A program made the position numbers and the translations under genes. From positions 1 through 53,893 of the forward strand of contig NZ_SPFO01000017.1 in the NCBI RefSeq assembly GCF_005845035.1: 53,893 nucleotides of DNA. The letters run 5' to 3'. The notes beneath the pieces were generated by a model, which had not been told where the DNA came from, made no database searches, and saw only the letters and a program-made list of their open reading frames with translations. The DNA comes from Collinsella aerofaciens (GTDB lineage Bacteria; Actinomycetota; Coriobacteriia; Coriobacteriales; Coriobacteriaceae). Shown one piece after another: positions 35,100 to 44,497 of the stretch (its first letter is position 1; the number at the start of each line of letters is the position of its first letter).

Positions 35100-36014
35100 C
35101 TAGTGATACAAACCCGGCTGGTAGTGATACTCATTGCTCACGTGCGGGCACAGCTGCCAAAAGGCGACGGCGCTCGCCGCGGCCACGTTGAGCGAATCGA
35201 CCCCGTGCGCCATCGGAATGCGCACGGCGCGGTCACAGCCCTCAATGGTCTTGGCTCCCAGGCCGGCACCCTCGGTACCCATAAAGATCGCCAGGCGATC
35301 AATCTCCTGCAGCACGGGATCGTCCAACGACACCGAATCATCCGTCAACGCCATGGCGGAACACGAAAAGCCGGCATCGTGCAGCGCCGCCAGCCCATCA
35401 TGCGGCCATACGCGCGCCTCACTGCCAATACGCGTCCACGGCACCTGAAACACGGTGCCCATGCTCACGCGGGCCGAGCGACGATACAGCGGGTCACAGC
35501 ACGTAGGACTCACCAAAATGCCATCGACGTTCAGCGCAGCCGCCGAGCGGAAAATCGCGCCGACGTTGGTGTGGTCGACAATGCCCTCGAGCACGCACAC
35601 GCGCACCGGGCGCTCCCCCGCCGCCTCGACGACGCCGCCCAAGAACTCGGCTACCGGAATCTGACGCGGGCGACGGAACGCCGCGAGCGCACCGCGCGTC
35701 ACGTTAAAGCCCGTCAGCTGCTCCATAAGCTCCATCGAGGCCACGAACACGGGAACCGGGCCCGCACCTTCGCGTACCGCCAGGCGCTCAAACAGCGGCA
35801 TCATCTGGTCGAGCCAGCGTTCGCCCAAAAGAAAGCTCACCGGCTCGTATCCGGCGCGCACTGCACGCTCGATGACCTTGGCACTCTCGGCGATAAAAAT
35901 GCCCTTCTGCGGCTCCAGCACGCAGCGAAGCTCACGCTCGGTCAGTCGCACGTAGGCATCGAGCCGCTCGTCCTCGAGCGAATCGATTCGCAGCACCTCA
36001 ACGGCATCAGTCAT
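35100..36014 (-). CDS. SpoU/TrmH-family RNA 2'-O-methyltransferase
   Basis: A 304-residue SPOUT methyltransferase. An N-terminal RNA-binding part spans about 1-100. The SpoU motifs are NVGAIFRSAAALNVDGI (motif 1), IFMGTEGAGL (motif 2) and IPMAHGVDSLNVAAASAVAFW in shortened form (motif 3, ending the knot). The target nucleotide in rRNA or tRNA is not known. The ATG follows GCAGG. Gaps to its neighbours are about 100 bases each and hold no clear feature. Confidence 0.9.
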   Translation of the reverse strand: MTDAVEVLRIDSLEDERLDAYVRLTERELRCVLEPQKGIFIAESAKVIERAVRAGYEPVSFLLGERWLDQMMPLFERLAVREGAGPVPVFVASMELMEQLTGFNVTRGALAAFRRPRQIPVAEFLGGVVEAAGERPVRVCVLEGIVDHTNVGAIFRSAAALNVDGILVSPTCCDPLYRRSARVSMGTVFQVPWTRIGSEARVWPHDGLAALHDAGFSCSAMALTDDSVSLDDPVLQEIDRLAIFMGTEGAGLGAKTIEGCDRAVRIPMAHGVDSLNVAAASAVAFWQLCPHVSNEYHYQPGLYH

Positions 36015-36123
36015 AGCAGCCTGCCCGCACCTTTCTTTACAGCAGATCTATACCAAACGAGACGACGCTAAGCGCCGCCCCATGCATTCAAATAACCCGA
36101 TGATACCGTTCACGCCAGACGAT

Positions 36124-36642
36124 TTACGCCTCAACGCGACGATACGTCACGAACTCATAATCGAGACCCTCGTCACCCTCGCCCGCGGCAATCGTGGCAA
36201 CACCGCCACGCCTCGCAATCTCCCACGCGGGATCGGCATCCAGATCGGGAAAGTACGTATCCACGTCATGCACGCAATGGTTATGCGTAACCTCGGCCTC
36301 GACGCAATACGGCAAGAACTGTCGATACACCTCGCCGCCGCCGATCACCCACGCAACGGGTTCATCGGCTACCGCGACGAGCGCTTCGTCAACGCCATGC
36401 ACCACGTCGACGCCCTCGGCAGCAAAGCTCTCGTCGCGGGTGAGCACGATATTACGGCGATTCTTGAGAGGACGCCCGCCGGGAAAACTCAACAGCGTCT
36501 TGCGCCCCATAATGACCGGGCAACCCTTGGTGCATGCCACAAAATGACGCATGTCGGCACGGTTGGACACGACCATGTCGCCCTCGCACCCAATACCCCA
36601 GTCATCGCACACGGCGACAATGGCAGAAAGCTTACACGTCAT
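36124..36642 (-). CDS. folA: Dihydrofolate reductase
   Basis: A 172-residue enzyme reducing dihydrofolate to tetrahydrofolate with NADPH. Visible signs are SAIVAVCDDWGIG at the start, the GRKT loop in PVIMGRKTLLSFPGGRPL, and WVIGGGEVYRQFLP. The start at 36642 has AGGTGA five bases upstream, overlapping the thyA stop. A GTG at 36651 is an alternative. It is paired with thyA, which produces its substrate. Confidence 0.95.
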   Translation of the reverse strand: MTCKLSAIVAVCDDWGIGCEGDMVVSNRADMRHFVACTKGCPVIMGRKTLLSFPGGRPLKNRRNIVLTRDESFAAEGVDVVHGVDEALVAVADEPVAWVIGGGEVYRQFLPYCVEAEVTHNHCVHDVDTYFPDLDADPAWEIARRGGVATIAAGEGDEGLDYEFVTYRRVEA

Positions 36643-36651
36643 GCGCGTCAC

Positions 36652-37500
36652 CTACACCGCGATGGGAATGTTCTTGACCTGCGGGCCGTGCTCGTAGCCC
36701 TCCACGATCAGGTCGTCGGTCGTAAACGCATAGAAATCGTGCACGTCGGGGTTCAGCGTTACCTTAGGCGCCGCAAACTGCGGGCGCTCGATAAGCTCAC
36801 GGACGATATTGACATGACGGTCGTAAATGTGGGCATCGGCAATCACATGCAGCAGCTCACCGGGGATCATATCGACCGACTGCGCGACCATCATCAGCAA
36901 GATGGCGTACTGACAAACGTTCCAGTTGTTCGCGGCCAAAATGTCCTGGCTGCGCTGGTTGAGAATCATGTTGAGTGTGGGCTTATCGTCCTGCGGGCGC
37001 TGCGTGACGTTATAGGTCACGCTGTAGGCGCACGGATACAGGTGCATCTCGGACAGGTCGCTAAACACATAGGTGTTCGTCATAATGCGGCGGCTGTACG
37101 GCGTGTGCTTAAGATCGTACAGCACGCGGTCCATCTGGTCGAAATCACCCTCGGCATAATGGCTCTTCTGGCCAATCTGATACCCGTAGGCCTTGCCGAT
37201 GGAGCCGGTCTCGTCGGCCCACTCGTCCCAAATATGGCTGTTGAGGTCATGGACGTTATTGGACTTCTTTTGATAAATCCACAGGATCTCGTCCATCGCA
37301 GACTTAAGCGCCGTCCGGCGCAGGGTAAGCGCGGGGAACTCCTCGCGCAGGTCGTAGCGTGCCGTAACGCCAAAGTTTTTAATGGTATAGGCAGGGGTGC
37401 CGTCCTCCCACACCGGACGGACCTTTTGGCCCTCGGTGGTGGTGCCATGGTCCAGAATATCGCGGCACATGGATACAAACTGTTGATCAGCCTTGCTCAT
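36652..37500 (-). CDS. thyA: Thymidylate synthase, Bacillus ThyA/phage phi3T type
   Basis: A 282-residue enzyme making dTMP from dUMP and methylenetetrahydrofolate. The catalytic Cys is in LYPCAYSV. The Arg pair SRRIM, the HIWDEWAD and IGKAYGYQIG stretches and DAHIYDRH are present. The canonical PCHxxFQ motif and LGxPFN loop differ (PCAYSV, AANNWNV), which by eye matches the divergent Bacillus subtilis ThyA/phi3T branch and not the E. coli type. AGGAGGG precedes the start; the 105-residue upstream frame extension is unsupported. Confidence 0.92.
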   Translation of the reverse strand: MSKADQQFVSMCRDILDHGTTTEGQKVRPVWEDGTPAYTIKNFGVTARYDLREEFPALTLRRTALKSAMDEILWIYQKKSNNVHDLNSHIWDEWADETGSIGKAYGYQIGQKSHYAEGDFDQMDRVLYDLKHTPYSRRIMTNTYVFSDLSEMHLYPCAYSVTYNVTQRPQDDKPTLNMILNQRSQDILAANNWNVCQYAILLMMVAQSVDMIPGELLHVIADAHIYDRHVNIVRELIERPQFAAPKVTLNPDVHDFYAFTTDDLIVEGYEHGPQVKNIPIAV

Positions 37501-37587
37501 TGACCCTCCTGTCAGTCGCCTACAAGCGAGATTCATTGTAGCCCAGGCGCACGCGGCCCCACAGCCCAAACATAAGCCCTCATTTTC

Positions 37588-37652
37588 TGACATATGCCAG
37601 AAATTCATTGCGCAAATCTGCACGTTCGCTATTCTATTGTTGACATATGTCA
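37588..37652. promoter_or_regulatory. Paired palindromes before the DUF134-NifX gene
   Basis: TGACATATGCCA at 37588-37599 (one mismatch from perfect) and TGACATATGTCA at 37641-37652 (perfect) lie 53 bases apart, about five helical turns. The probable promoter (TTGCGC 37608-37613, 16 bases, TATTCT 37630-37635) sits between them, and the second palindrome covers the expected start point. This arrangement suggests repression by looping or blocking, perhaps by the gene's own product. Confidence 0.6.
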
Positions 37653-37666
37653 GATAAGGAGAGTGC

Positions 37667-38431
37667 ATGGCAGGAAGACGCGAAAAATTGCGCCGCGTCG
37701 GGATCATCCCCGAATATCGCGGTTTTACCCCCGATGGCCTGGCGAGCGGCGATGCCATCAACATGACGGTCGACGAGCTCGAGGTCCTACGCCTATGTGA
37801 CCTGGAAGGACTCAATCAGGAGGAAGTCGCCCAGTGCATGGGTATTGCCCGCGCCACGGTGGCGGCAATCTGCAGCCGCTCGCATCGCAAGGTGGCAAAC
37901 GCGCTGGTCAATGGACGGGCAATCGTCATCGAAGGCGGCAACATCGCGTACTCCCCCATCACCACGACAACGACCGCATGGCCAGCAAAGGAGGTCGACA
38001 CCGTGAGGGTGGCAACGACGTACGACAACGGCAACATCTTTATGCACTTTGGCCGCAGCGAACAGTTCAAGATCTACGACATCCAGGACGGCAAGGTGCT
38101 CAACGAGCAGGTCGTGGGCACCGGCAGCACCGGTCACGGCGCCCTGGCGGGCCTGCTCGCCAACGGCGGCGTGGACACGCTCATCTGCGGCGGCATCGGC
38201 GGTGGCGCTATCAACGCGCTTGCTCAAGCCGGCATCACGGTATACGCAGGTGCCCAGGGCAGCTGCGATGCCTGCGTCGAGGCCCTCATTGCCGGCACAC
38301 TCGCACAGAACGGCGAGGCCACCTGCGACTGCCATGGACATGATCACGAGCACATCCACGAGCATGGCGAGTCCTGCGGCTGCCACGGTCACCACGACCA
38401 TGACGGGCACGAAGGCTGCGGCTGCCACTAG
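37667..38431 (+). CDS. DUF134 HTH - NifX-type domain fusion with His/Cys tail
   Basis: A 254-residue protein in three parts. Residues 1-95 are a DUF134/UPF0251 domain with a sigma-region-4-like helix-turn-helix (NQEEVAQCMGIARATVAAIC). Residues 112-210 are a NifX/NifB-C-type domain (dinitrogenase iron-molybdenum cofactor family) with MHFGRSEQFKIYDI and the loop ICGGIGGGAINAL. The last 40 residues alternate His and Cys (CDCHGHDHEHIHEHG and a final GCGCH), a clear metal-binding tail. The gene is divergent from thyA. No nitrogenase gene is present. A metal-responsive regulator or metal-cluster carrier is inferred. Confidence 0.85.
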   Translation: MAGRREKLRRVGIIPEYRGFTPDGLASGDAINMTVDELEVLRLCDLEGLNQEEVAQCMGIARATVAAICSRSHRKVANALVNGRAIVIEGGNIAYSPITTTTTAWPAKEVDTVRVATTYDNGNIFMHFGRSEQFKIYDIQDGKVLNEQVVGTGSTGHGALAGLLANGGVDTLICGGIGGGAINALAQAGITVYAGAQGSCDACVEALIAGTLAQNGEATCDCHGHDHEHIHEHGESCGCHGHHDHDGHEGCGCH

Positions 38432-38487
38432 CGGCAAGCACCTCGTCGAGAACGCGCTTCCACGCGTGCGACAACCAGCGAACAAAC

Positions 38488-38527
38488 GGCGAAGGCCGCC
38501 TGGAATACCATCCAGGCGGCCTTCGCC
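38488..38527. terminator. 17-bp hairpin between convergent genes
   Basis: A perfect 17-bp stem pairs 38488-38504 with 38511-38527 around a six-base loop. It lies between the convergent DUF134-NifX gene and ffh. No long T-run follows on either strand, so its terminator role rests on position and strength. Confidence 0.65.
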
Positions 38528-38547
38528 ATACACGACGCAACTAGTCG

Positions 38548-40023
38548 TTACTTCTTGTTGCGCATCTGCGCTTCCATCTGGCGCAGCAGGTCCATATCAG
38601 ACTTGGGGCCGCCCGTTCCCAGGCCGCCCATGCCGCCCAGCTCCATGGCATCCAGACCGGGAATATTGGGCATGCGCATCTTTTTGCCCTTCTTACCCTT
38701 CTTGCCCTTCTTGCCGCCGGCCTGTGCCTGATTGGCCATCGTGCGCATGCGGCCCATCATCTTGTTCATCTCGCCCCACTGCTTCATAAGGCTATTGACC
38801 TCGGTGGGGGTCACGCCGGCGCCCTTGGCAATGCGGGCACGGCGCTGGCCGTTGATGATGGAAGGACGCAGACGCTCCTCCTTGGTCATCGACATGATGA
38901 TGGCCTCGTTCTTATCGAAGATACCTTCGTCCAGGTTACCACCCATCTGGTTAAGCGCACGCTGGCCACCGGGGAGCATGCCCAGAATGCCCTTCATGCC
39001 GCCCATCTTCTTGACGGCCTTCATCTGGTCGAGCATGTCGTTCATGGTAAAGCCCTCGCGCAGCATACGCTCGGCAGCCTCGAGCTGCTCGGCGTCGGCC
39101 GCCTCCTGGGCCTTCTCGATAATGCCGACAACATCGCCCATGCCCAAGATTCGCTTGGCCATACGATCGGGATAGAACGGCTCCAGCGAATCGGGCTTCT
39201 CGCCCATGCTCACGAACTTGATGGGCTTACCGGTCACCTGGCGCACGGAAAGCGCGCCGCCGCCACGGGCATCGCCGTCGAGCTTGGAGATGATCACACC
39301 GTCAAAGTCGGTGCGCTCGGCAAAGGTCGAGACGACGTTGACGATATCCTGGCCGGTCATGGCATCGACGACCATCAGCACCTGATCGGGCTTGACGGCC
39401 TTCTTGATGTCAACGGCCTCCTGCATCATCTGCTCGTCGATCTGAAGACGTCCGGCGGTATCGACGATGACCACGTCACGCAGGTGGTCGACGGCCTCCT
39501 GAATGGCGCCCTTGGCGATGTCGACCGGGTGCGCACCGTCGCCTCGGAAGACCGGGACACCGATCTCTCCGCCGAGCGTGGCAAGCTGGTCGGCAGCGGC
39601 GGGACGGTAGACGTCGCACGCGGCGAGCAGCGGCGAGCGGCCCTGCTTCTTGAGCAGGTAGGCCAGCTTTACGGCCGCCGTGGTCTTACCGGAACCCTGC
39701 AGGCCCACGAGCATGATGACATTGGGAATGCGGTTGCTAAAGACGAGCTTGCTCTCTGTGGAGCCGAGCATCTCGGTGAGCTCGTCGAGCACGATCTTGA
39801 CGACGTTTTGCGCCGGCGACAGCGACTCCATGACCTCGGCGGTCATGCAGCGCTCCTTGGTCTTGGCGACGAACTCCTTGACGACCTTGAAGTTGACGTC
39901 GGCCTCGAGCAGCGCCATGCGAATGTCGCGCATAGCCGAGGTGATATCGGCCTCGGTCAGCTTGCCCTTGCCGCGCAGGCGGTCAAATGTGTCGTTGAGG
40001 CGATCGCTCAGGGAATCAAACAC
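38548..40023 (-). CDS. ffh: Signal recognition particle protein Ffh
   Basis: A 491-residue SRP54 GTPase. The N domain is residues 1-90. The G domain has GLQGSGKTTAAVKLA, DTAGRLQ and the SKLDGDARGG loop. The Met-rich M domain includes GMLPGG and the 4.5S RNA-binding SIINGQRRARIAKGAG. The tail is rich in Gly/Lys and Met. The start is GTG with AAGGAG six bases upstream. It is the last gene of the smc-ftsY-ffh run. Confidence 0.96.
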   Translation of the reverse strand: MFDSLSDRLNDTFDRLRGKGKLTEADITSAMRDIRMALLEADVNFKVVKEFVAKTKERCMTAEVMESLSPAQNVVKIVLDELTEMLGSTESKLVFSNRIPNVIMLVGLQGSGKTTAAVKLAYLLKKQGRSPLLAACDVYRPAAADQLATLGGEIGVPVFRGDGAHPVDIAKGAIQEAVDHLRDVVIVDTAGRLQIDEQMMQEAVDIKKAVKPDQVLMVVDAMTGQDIVNVVSTFAERTDFDGVIISKLDGDARGGGALSVRQVTGKPIKFVSMGEKPDSLEPFYPDRMAKRILGMGDVVGIIEKAQEAADAEQLEAAERMLREGFTMNDMLDQMKAVKKMGGMKGILGMLPGGQRALNQMGGNLDEGIFDKNEAIIMSMTKEERLRPSIINGQRRARIAKGAGVTPTEVNSLMKQWGEMNKMMGRMRTMANQAQAGGKKGKKGKKGKKMRMPNIPGLDAMELGGMGGLGTGGPKSDMDLLRQMEAQMRNKK

Positions 40024-40033
40024 TAGTCACTCC

Positions 40034-40951
40034 TTAATTGGACTCGCCCACCAGGGCGCGGCAGAAATCTTTGGCATTGAACTCCTGCAGGTCATCGACC
40101 TGCTCGCCCACGCCCACGCGCAGGATCGGGAGCTTGAGCTTCTCGGCCACGGCCATGGCGATACCGCCCTTAGCCGTGCCGTCGAGCTTAGTCATGATAA
40201 TACCGTCCAGGCCCAGTGCCTCGTTAAACTCAAGCGCCTGGTTCAGACCGTTCTGGCCGGTGGCGGCATCGATCACGAGCACGACTGAGACGGGCATGGG
40301 GCCGGCGGCCATATTGGCGGCGCGCTTACGCGTTACGTTAACCACCTTGGCAAGCTCGCGCATGAGCTCGGGGCTCGTGTGCAGACGACCGGCGGTGTCG
40401 ATAAGCACCAGGTCGCTGCCGCGCTTGTCGGCCTCGTCGAGCACGTCGTAGCAAACACTTGCCGGATCGGAGCCGCGGTCACGCTTGATGACGGGGACGC
40501 CGGCGCGCTGGCCCCACACATCGAGCTGCTCGATGGCGGCGGCGCGGAAGGTGTCGGCCGAACCGATCACCACGTTCTTGCCGCGGGCGGCCATGGCGCT
40601 CGCGATCTTACCGACCGTCGTGGTCTTGCCGGCGCCGTTGATGCCCACAAACAGCACGCAGCTCGGCGTATCGGCGAACGGATCGCGCTCGATGGGCACA
40701 AAGTGCTGTTCGAGCTGCTCGGCTAGGGCACGACGGAGCTGCGGGGCGGTCTTGAGATTCTTCTTGGCCGCGGCATCGCGCAGGTCATCGGAGACCTTGA
40801 TAGCGACCTCGGCGCCCATGTCACCCATGACGAGGGTGTCCTCCAGGTCCTCCCAAAAATCCTCGTCGACCTCGCCGCCAAAGTAAAAGACCTCGTTGAG
40901 GGCCTCGCGACTGCGCTCAAGTCCGCGCGAGAGAGCGTCAAAGAATCCCAT
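40034..40951 (-). CDS. ftsY: SRP receptor FtsY
   Basis: A 305-residue SRP-receptor GTPase. It has almost no acidic A domain before the N domain, a short Gram-positive form. GTPase motifs are GINGAGKTTTVGKIA, DTAGRLH and TKLDGTAKGG. Its ATG overlaps the smc stop by one base (TAATG). It pairs with Ffh, whose gene follows ten bases downstream. Confidence 0.96.
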   Translation of the reverse strand: MGFFDALSRGLERSREALNEVFYFGGEVDEDFWEDLEDTLVMGDMGAEVAIKVSDDLRDAAAKKNLKTAPQLRRALAEQLEQHFVPIERDPFADTPSCVLFVGINGAGKTTTVGKIASAMAARGKNVVIGSADTFRAAAIEQLDVWGQRAGVPVIKRDRGSDPASVCYDVLDEADKRGSDLVLIDTAGRLHTSPELMRELAKVVNVTRKRAANMAAGPMPVSVVLVIDAATGQNGLNQALEFNEALGLDGIIMTKLDGTAKGGIAMAVAEKLKLPILRVGVGEQVDDLQEFNAKDFCRALVGESN

Positions 40952-43900
40952 TATGCATTCACGACCTTTCCGGTTTCGCGATCGAGTTTTTGCGAGACGA
41001 CGCGACTGACGCCGTCGGCTTGCATCGAGACGCCATAGAGAACGTCAGCGTCCTCCATAGTACGGCGCTGATGCGAGATAACCAAGAGCTGTGTATCGGA
41101 ACGCAGTACATCAAGGGCACCAATGAGCTTGGACAGGTTGGCGTCATCGAGCGCCGCCTCGACCTCGTCCAGCACATAGAACGGCACCGTGCGCGTGCGG
41201 TACACGGCAAAGAGCAGGGCGAGCGCCGTCAGGCTCTTCTCGCCGCCCGACATGAGCATCATCTTGGTGATGCGCTTGCCGCGCGGCTGCGCCACGACCT
41301 CGATACCCGTCTCGGCAGGATGCTCGGGATCGGTCATCTCCAGATGAGCCTGACCGCCCGGGAAGAGCATAGCGAAGATCTCGCGGAAGTTCGCGTCGAC
41401 CTTCTCAAACGTCACCAGGAAGGCCTTCCGCATCTTGCGATCAATGGCCACCGTGATCTTGGTGAGCGCCTTGCGCGCACTCTCCAGATCGGCCAACTGC
41501 TCCTCGATGTAGTCGGCGCGGCGCTTGAGCTGCTCGTACTCCTCCATGGCGACCTGATTCACAGGGCCCAGGTTGTTGATCTGGCGCACAAGCTGGTTGA
41601 GTTCGCGCTCGGCGGCATCGCGGTCCGTGGGCGCCGGAAGCATGAGCGCTTCCTCGAGCACCGTCGTGCCATCGGCGGTAATGGCCTTGATGGCAGCCTC
41701 GACCTGCACCTCGAGCTTGCCACGCGCGACCTTGAGCTCGTTTTGCGTGGCGGAGGCGGTATCGACTCGCTCCTTAGCGCGGGCAACCTCTGCCTTGGCA
41801 TCCTCGATGGTCTTCTTGAGCGAAGCGGAGTCCGCCTCCTCCAGAGAGGCCTGGTCACGCAGGCGCGCTGCCCAATCCGACGCGCGTTCCAACAGGGAAG
41901 AATAGCGTTCGTGCATGGGGTCGACGCGCAGGCGCAGCAGCTCGAGCGAGCGCGAAGCCTGGCGTGTTCCGAGGATACGACGGTCGATGCCCTCAAGACG
42001 ATGCTCCAGGTCGGGCACGCGGCCCTTCAGCGAACGCAGGCGTTCACTCGTCTGGGCTAGGCGAACCTTGGCGTCGGCGAGCTTGCCGGCAGCCTCGGAA
42101 TCGTCACGGCGAACGCGGTCGAGTTCGTCGTTGGCCTCGGCAATCTGCAAGCCCAGATCGCTTGCCTGCGCGCGGGCCTCATCACGCGAACGGGTGAGCT
42201 CATCAACCCGCGGGCGCGCAGCGCGAACGGCTTCGGAGGCCTGCTCGCGGCGCTTGGAGATGCGCACGCGCTCGACCTCGGCATTGTTGGCGCTTTGCTC
42301 CAAGCGGCCGATCTCGGAGAGCAGCGAGCGGCGCTCGCCCTCAAGACGGGCGATCTCGCCGGCGGCATCGCCCTCAGCGGCACGCGCTTCCTCAACGGCC
42401 GCATTGGCCTCGACGACCTGATCCGACACATGCTCAAACACAGCGGCCAAATCGGGCTCAAGCCCCTCCAGCTCGCGAATGCGACGCTTACGCTCCAGAG
42501 CACCCGACGCCTCGCCGGCATCGAGGCCCACACGCACCAGGCCGCCACAGCTTACGCGGGCGCCATCGGGAGTCACATAGGTCACACCGTCAACGACAGG
42601 CGCGGCCAGCGCGGCAGCCAAGTCATCGACCACGTAATATCCGCCGAGCAACGCCTCGACGACGGGACCGTAGCCTGCGCGCACGGACAGACGATCAACC
42701 AGACGGGTACCGGCAGCGCCCTCAGCGGCGGTAGAGCCGCTCACGCCGCGCGCCACCAGCAGCGCCTCGCCCGAGGCCTTCTTCTGGTCCAGAGCGGCAC
42801 GACCGGCACGCTCAAGCGCGGACGTATCGTCGAACAGCAGCGCATCGATATCGCCGGCGAGCAATTGCTCAACCAAGCCCTCAAGCTCGCGCGGGGCCTC
42901 GAGCACGTCGCCCAGACGACCCGAGACATCGTCGCCCAGCGCACCCACCAGACGGCTCACGAGCGGCGAGCTGTCGGCCATGCGGGCATCGAGTTTCTTT
43001 TGGCTGGCAAGCTCCGAGCGCACCTCGGAGAGCTTGTTACGCGCTTCACTCTCGCGGGCACGCAGGTCCTTCAGGGCCGCGCGTGCGGTCTCGGTGGCCT
43101 CACGCGCATCGACCTGAGCCTGGCGCGCTTCCTCAAGAGCGCCCTCAAGCTCCTCGGCGCGGTCACGACGGCTCTCGAGCGAGGCCGTGACCTCCTCGAG
43201 CTGCTCGTCAATCTGCTCCAGGCGCGAGGCATACATGTTATCCTCGACCTCGGCATTGCTCAGCGAGTCCTTCACCTTGGCGAGCTCGAGCGCGGCGTTA
43301 TCGGCCACACGCTGCACATCGCGCTGCTCGCGCGTGAGCTGCGAAATCTGATTATCGAGCGCCACGCGGCGCTCGTGGAGCTCGGCGGCGGCAGGACCGG
43401 CGGCGTCAACGTCCTCCTGGGCCTGCATATGCGCGCCGGTCACTTCCTCAAGCTGCGCACGTGCGTCCTCGAGCTCCTCGACCACGCGACGACGCTGATG
43501 CTCGGAGCTCGAGATCTGACCGCGCATGTCAGACAGGCGCGACACCATGTTGTGGCCCTTTTCCTCGAGCAGGCGCATGTCGGAGTTAATGCGGCCGACC
43601 ACATCTTGCATATGGCGGCGCTGCTCGCCCAGATCGCCCACAAACAGGCCCTTTTCCTCGAGCATAACCTGGAGCTTCTCGAGCTCGCGCTCCTTTTCGC
43701 CCAAGCGGTACTGCGCAAGCTCAAGCTCGGCCGCGCCCTCTTTGGAGCGGCTCTCCAGGTCGTTCCACTGCGACTGCAGCGAACGCAGCTCGTCGACGGC
43801 TAGCATCTGCGTAAGCTCGTTCGCGCGCGAGGACAGCTCTTTGTACTTGCGCGCGCGATCGACCTGACGCTCCAGCGGTCGCAGTTGACGGGCGATTTCC

Positions 43901-44487
43901 TTATTGATGTCGCGGGCACGCGTCAGGTGCTCGTCCATCGACTTAATCTTTTTGAGCGCACGCTCTTTGCGGCGCTTGTGCTTGGAGATGCCGGCGGCCT
44001 CCTCGATGAGGGCGCGGCGCTCCTCGGGGCGGCTCTGCAAAATGGCGTCGAGCTTGCCTTGGCTAATAATGGAATGCGTATCCTTGCCCAGGCCCGAATC
44101 GTGCAGGATGTCCTGAATGTCCATCAGGCGGCACGGACTCGAGTTGATGAGGTACTCGCTTTCGCCCGAGCGATACATGCGACGGGTGATGGCGACCTCG
44201 TCAAAATCGACGGGCAGCATATGGTCCGAGTTATCGAGCACCAACGTGACCTCGGCGACACCCACCGGCTTGCGCGCTGACGAGCCCGAGAAGATGACAT
44301 CCTCCATGGCCTGGCCGCGCAGCTGCTTGGCGCTCTGCTCGCCCAGGACCCACAGAATCGAGTCGGAGATGTTCGATTTTCCCGAGCCGTTGGGACCGAC
44401 GATGACGGTCAGGCCCGGCTCAAACGTCATATGGGCGCGGTCGGCAAACGACTTGAACCCTTTGAGCGTGAGGGATTTGAGATACAC
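40951..44487 (-). CDS. smc: Chromosome segregation protein SMC
   Basis: A 1178-residue SMC ATPase. The Walker A motif GPNGSGKSN is near residue 32, a long coiled coil follows with the hinge at about 510-640, and a second coiled coil leads to the signature LMSGGEKSLTALAL and the Walker B LDEVEAALDDAN. SMC with ScpA/ScpB compacts and separates chromosomes; scpA and scpB are not in the window. The start is GTG with GAGGAA upstream. The gene follows rnc by ten bases. Confidence 0.96.
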   Translation of the reverse strand: MYLKSLTLKGFKSFADRAHMTFEPGLTVIVGPNGSGKSNISDSILWVLGEQSAKQLRGQAMEDVIFSGSSARKPVGVAEVTLVLDNSDHMLPVDFDEVAITRRMYRSGESEYLINSSPCRLMDIQDILHDSGLGKDTHSIISQGKLDAILQSRPEERRALIEEAAGISKHKRRKERALKKIKSMDEHLTRARDINKEIARQLRPLERQVDRARKYKELSSRANELTQMLAVDELRSLQSQWNDLESRSKEGAAELELAQYRLGEKERELEKLQVMLEEKGLFVGDLGEQRRHMQDVVGRINSDMRLLEEKGHNMVSRLSDMRGQISSSEHQRRRVVEELEDARAQLEEVTGAHMQAQEDVDAAGPAAAELHERRVALDNQISQLTREQRDVQRVADNAALELAKVKDSLSNAEVEDNMYASRLEQIDEQLEEVTASLESRRDRAEELEGALEEARQAQVDAREATETARAALKDLRARESEARNKLSEVRSELASQKKLDARMADSSPLVSRLVGALGDDVSGRLGDVLEAPRELEGLVEQLLAGDIDALLFDDTSALERAGRAALDQKKASGEALLVARGVSGSTAAEGAAGTRLVDRLSVRAGYGPVVEALLGGYYVVDDLAAALAAPVVDGVTYVTPDGARVSCGGLVRVGLDAGEASGALERKRRIRELEGLEPDLAAVFEHVSDQVVEANAAVEEARAAEGDAAGEIARLEGERRSLLSEIGRLEQSANNAEVERVRISKRREQASEAVRAARPRVDELTRSRDEARAQASDLGLQIAEANDELDRVRRDDSEAAGKLADAKVRLAQTSERLRSLKGRVPDLEHRLEGIDRRILGTRQASRSLELLRLRVDPMHERYSSLLERASDWAARLRDQASLEEADSASLKKTIEDAKAEVARAKERVDTASATQNELKVARGKLEVQVEAAIKAITADGTTVLEEALMLPAPTDRDAAERELNQLVRQINNLGPVNQVAMEEYEQLKRRADYIEEQLADLESARKALTKITVAIDRKMRKAFLVTFEKVDANFREIFAMLFPGGQAHLEMTDPEHPAETGIEVVAQPRGKRITKMMLMSGGEKSLTALALLFAVYRTRTVPFYVLDEVEAALDDANLSKLIGALDVLRSDTQLLVISHQRRTMEDADVLYGVSMQADGVSRVVSQKLDRETGKVVNA

Positions 44488-44497
44488 GGTTCCTCGC

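Noticed and set aside
36652..37500. thyA thought to be damaged because PCH and LGxPFN motifs are missing
   Set aside because: The changes match the divergent Bacillus ThyA/phi3T branch as remembered, and the catalytic Cys and Arg are kept.
37640..37645. TTGACA as a -35 hexamer for the DUF134-NifX gene
   Set aside because: No -10 element lies 16-18 bases further, as the coding start is already there; the hexamer is part of the palindrome.
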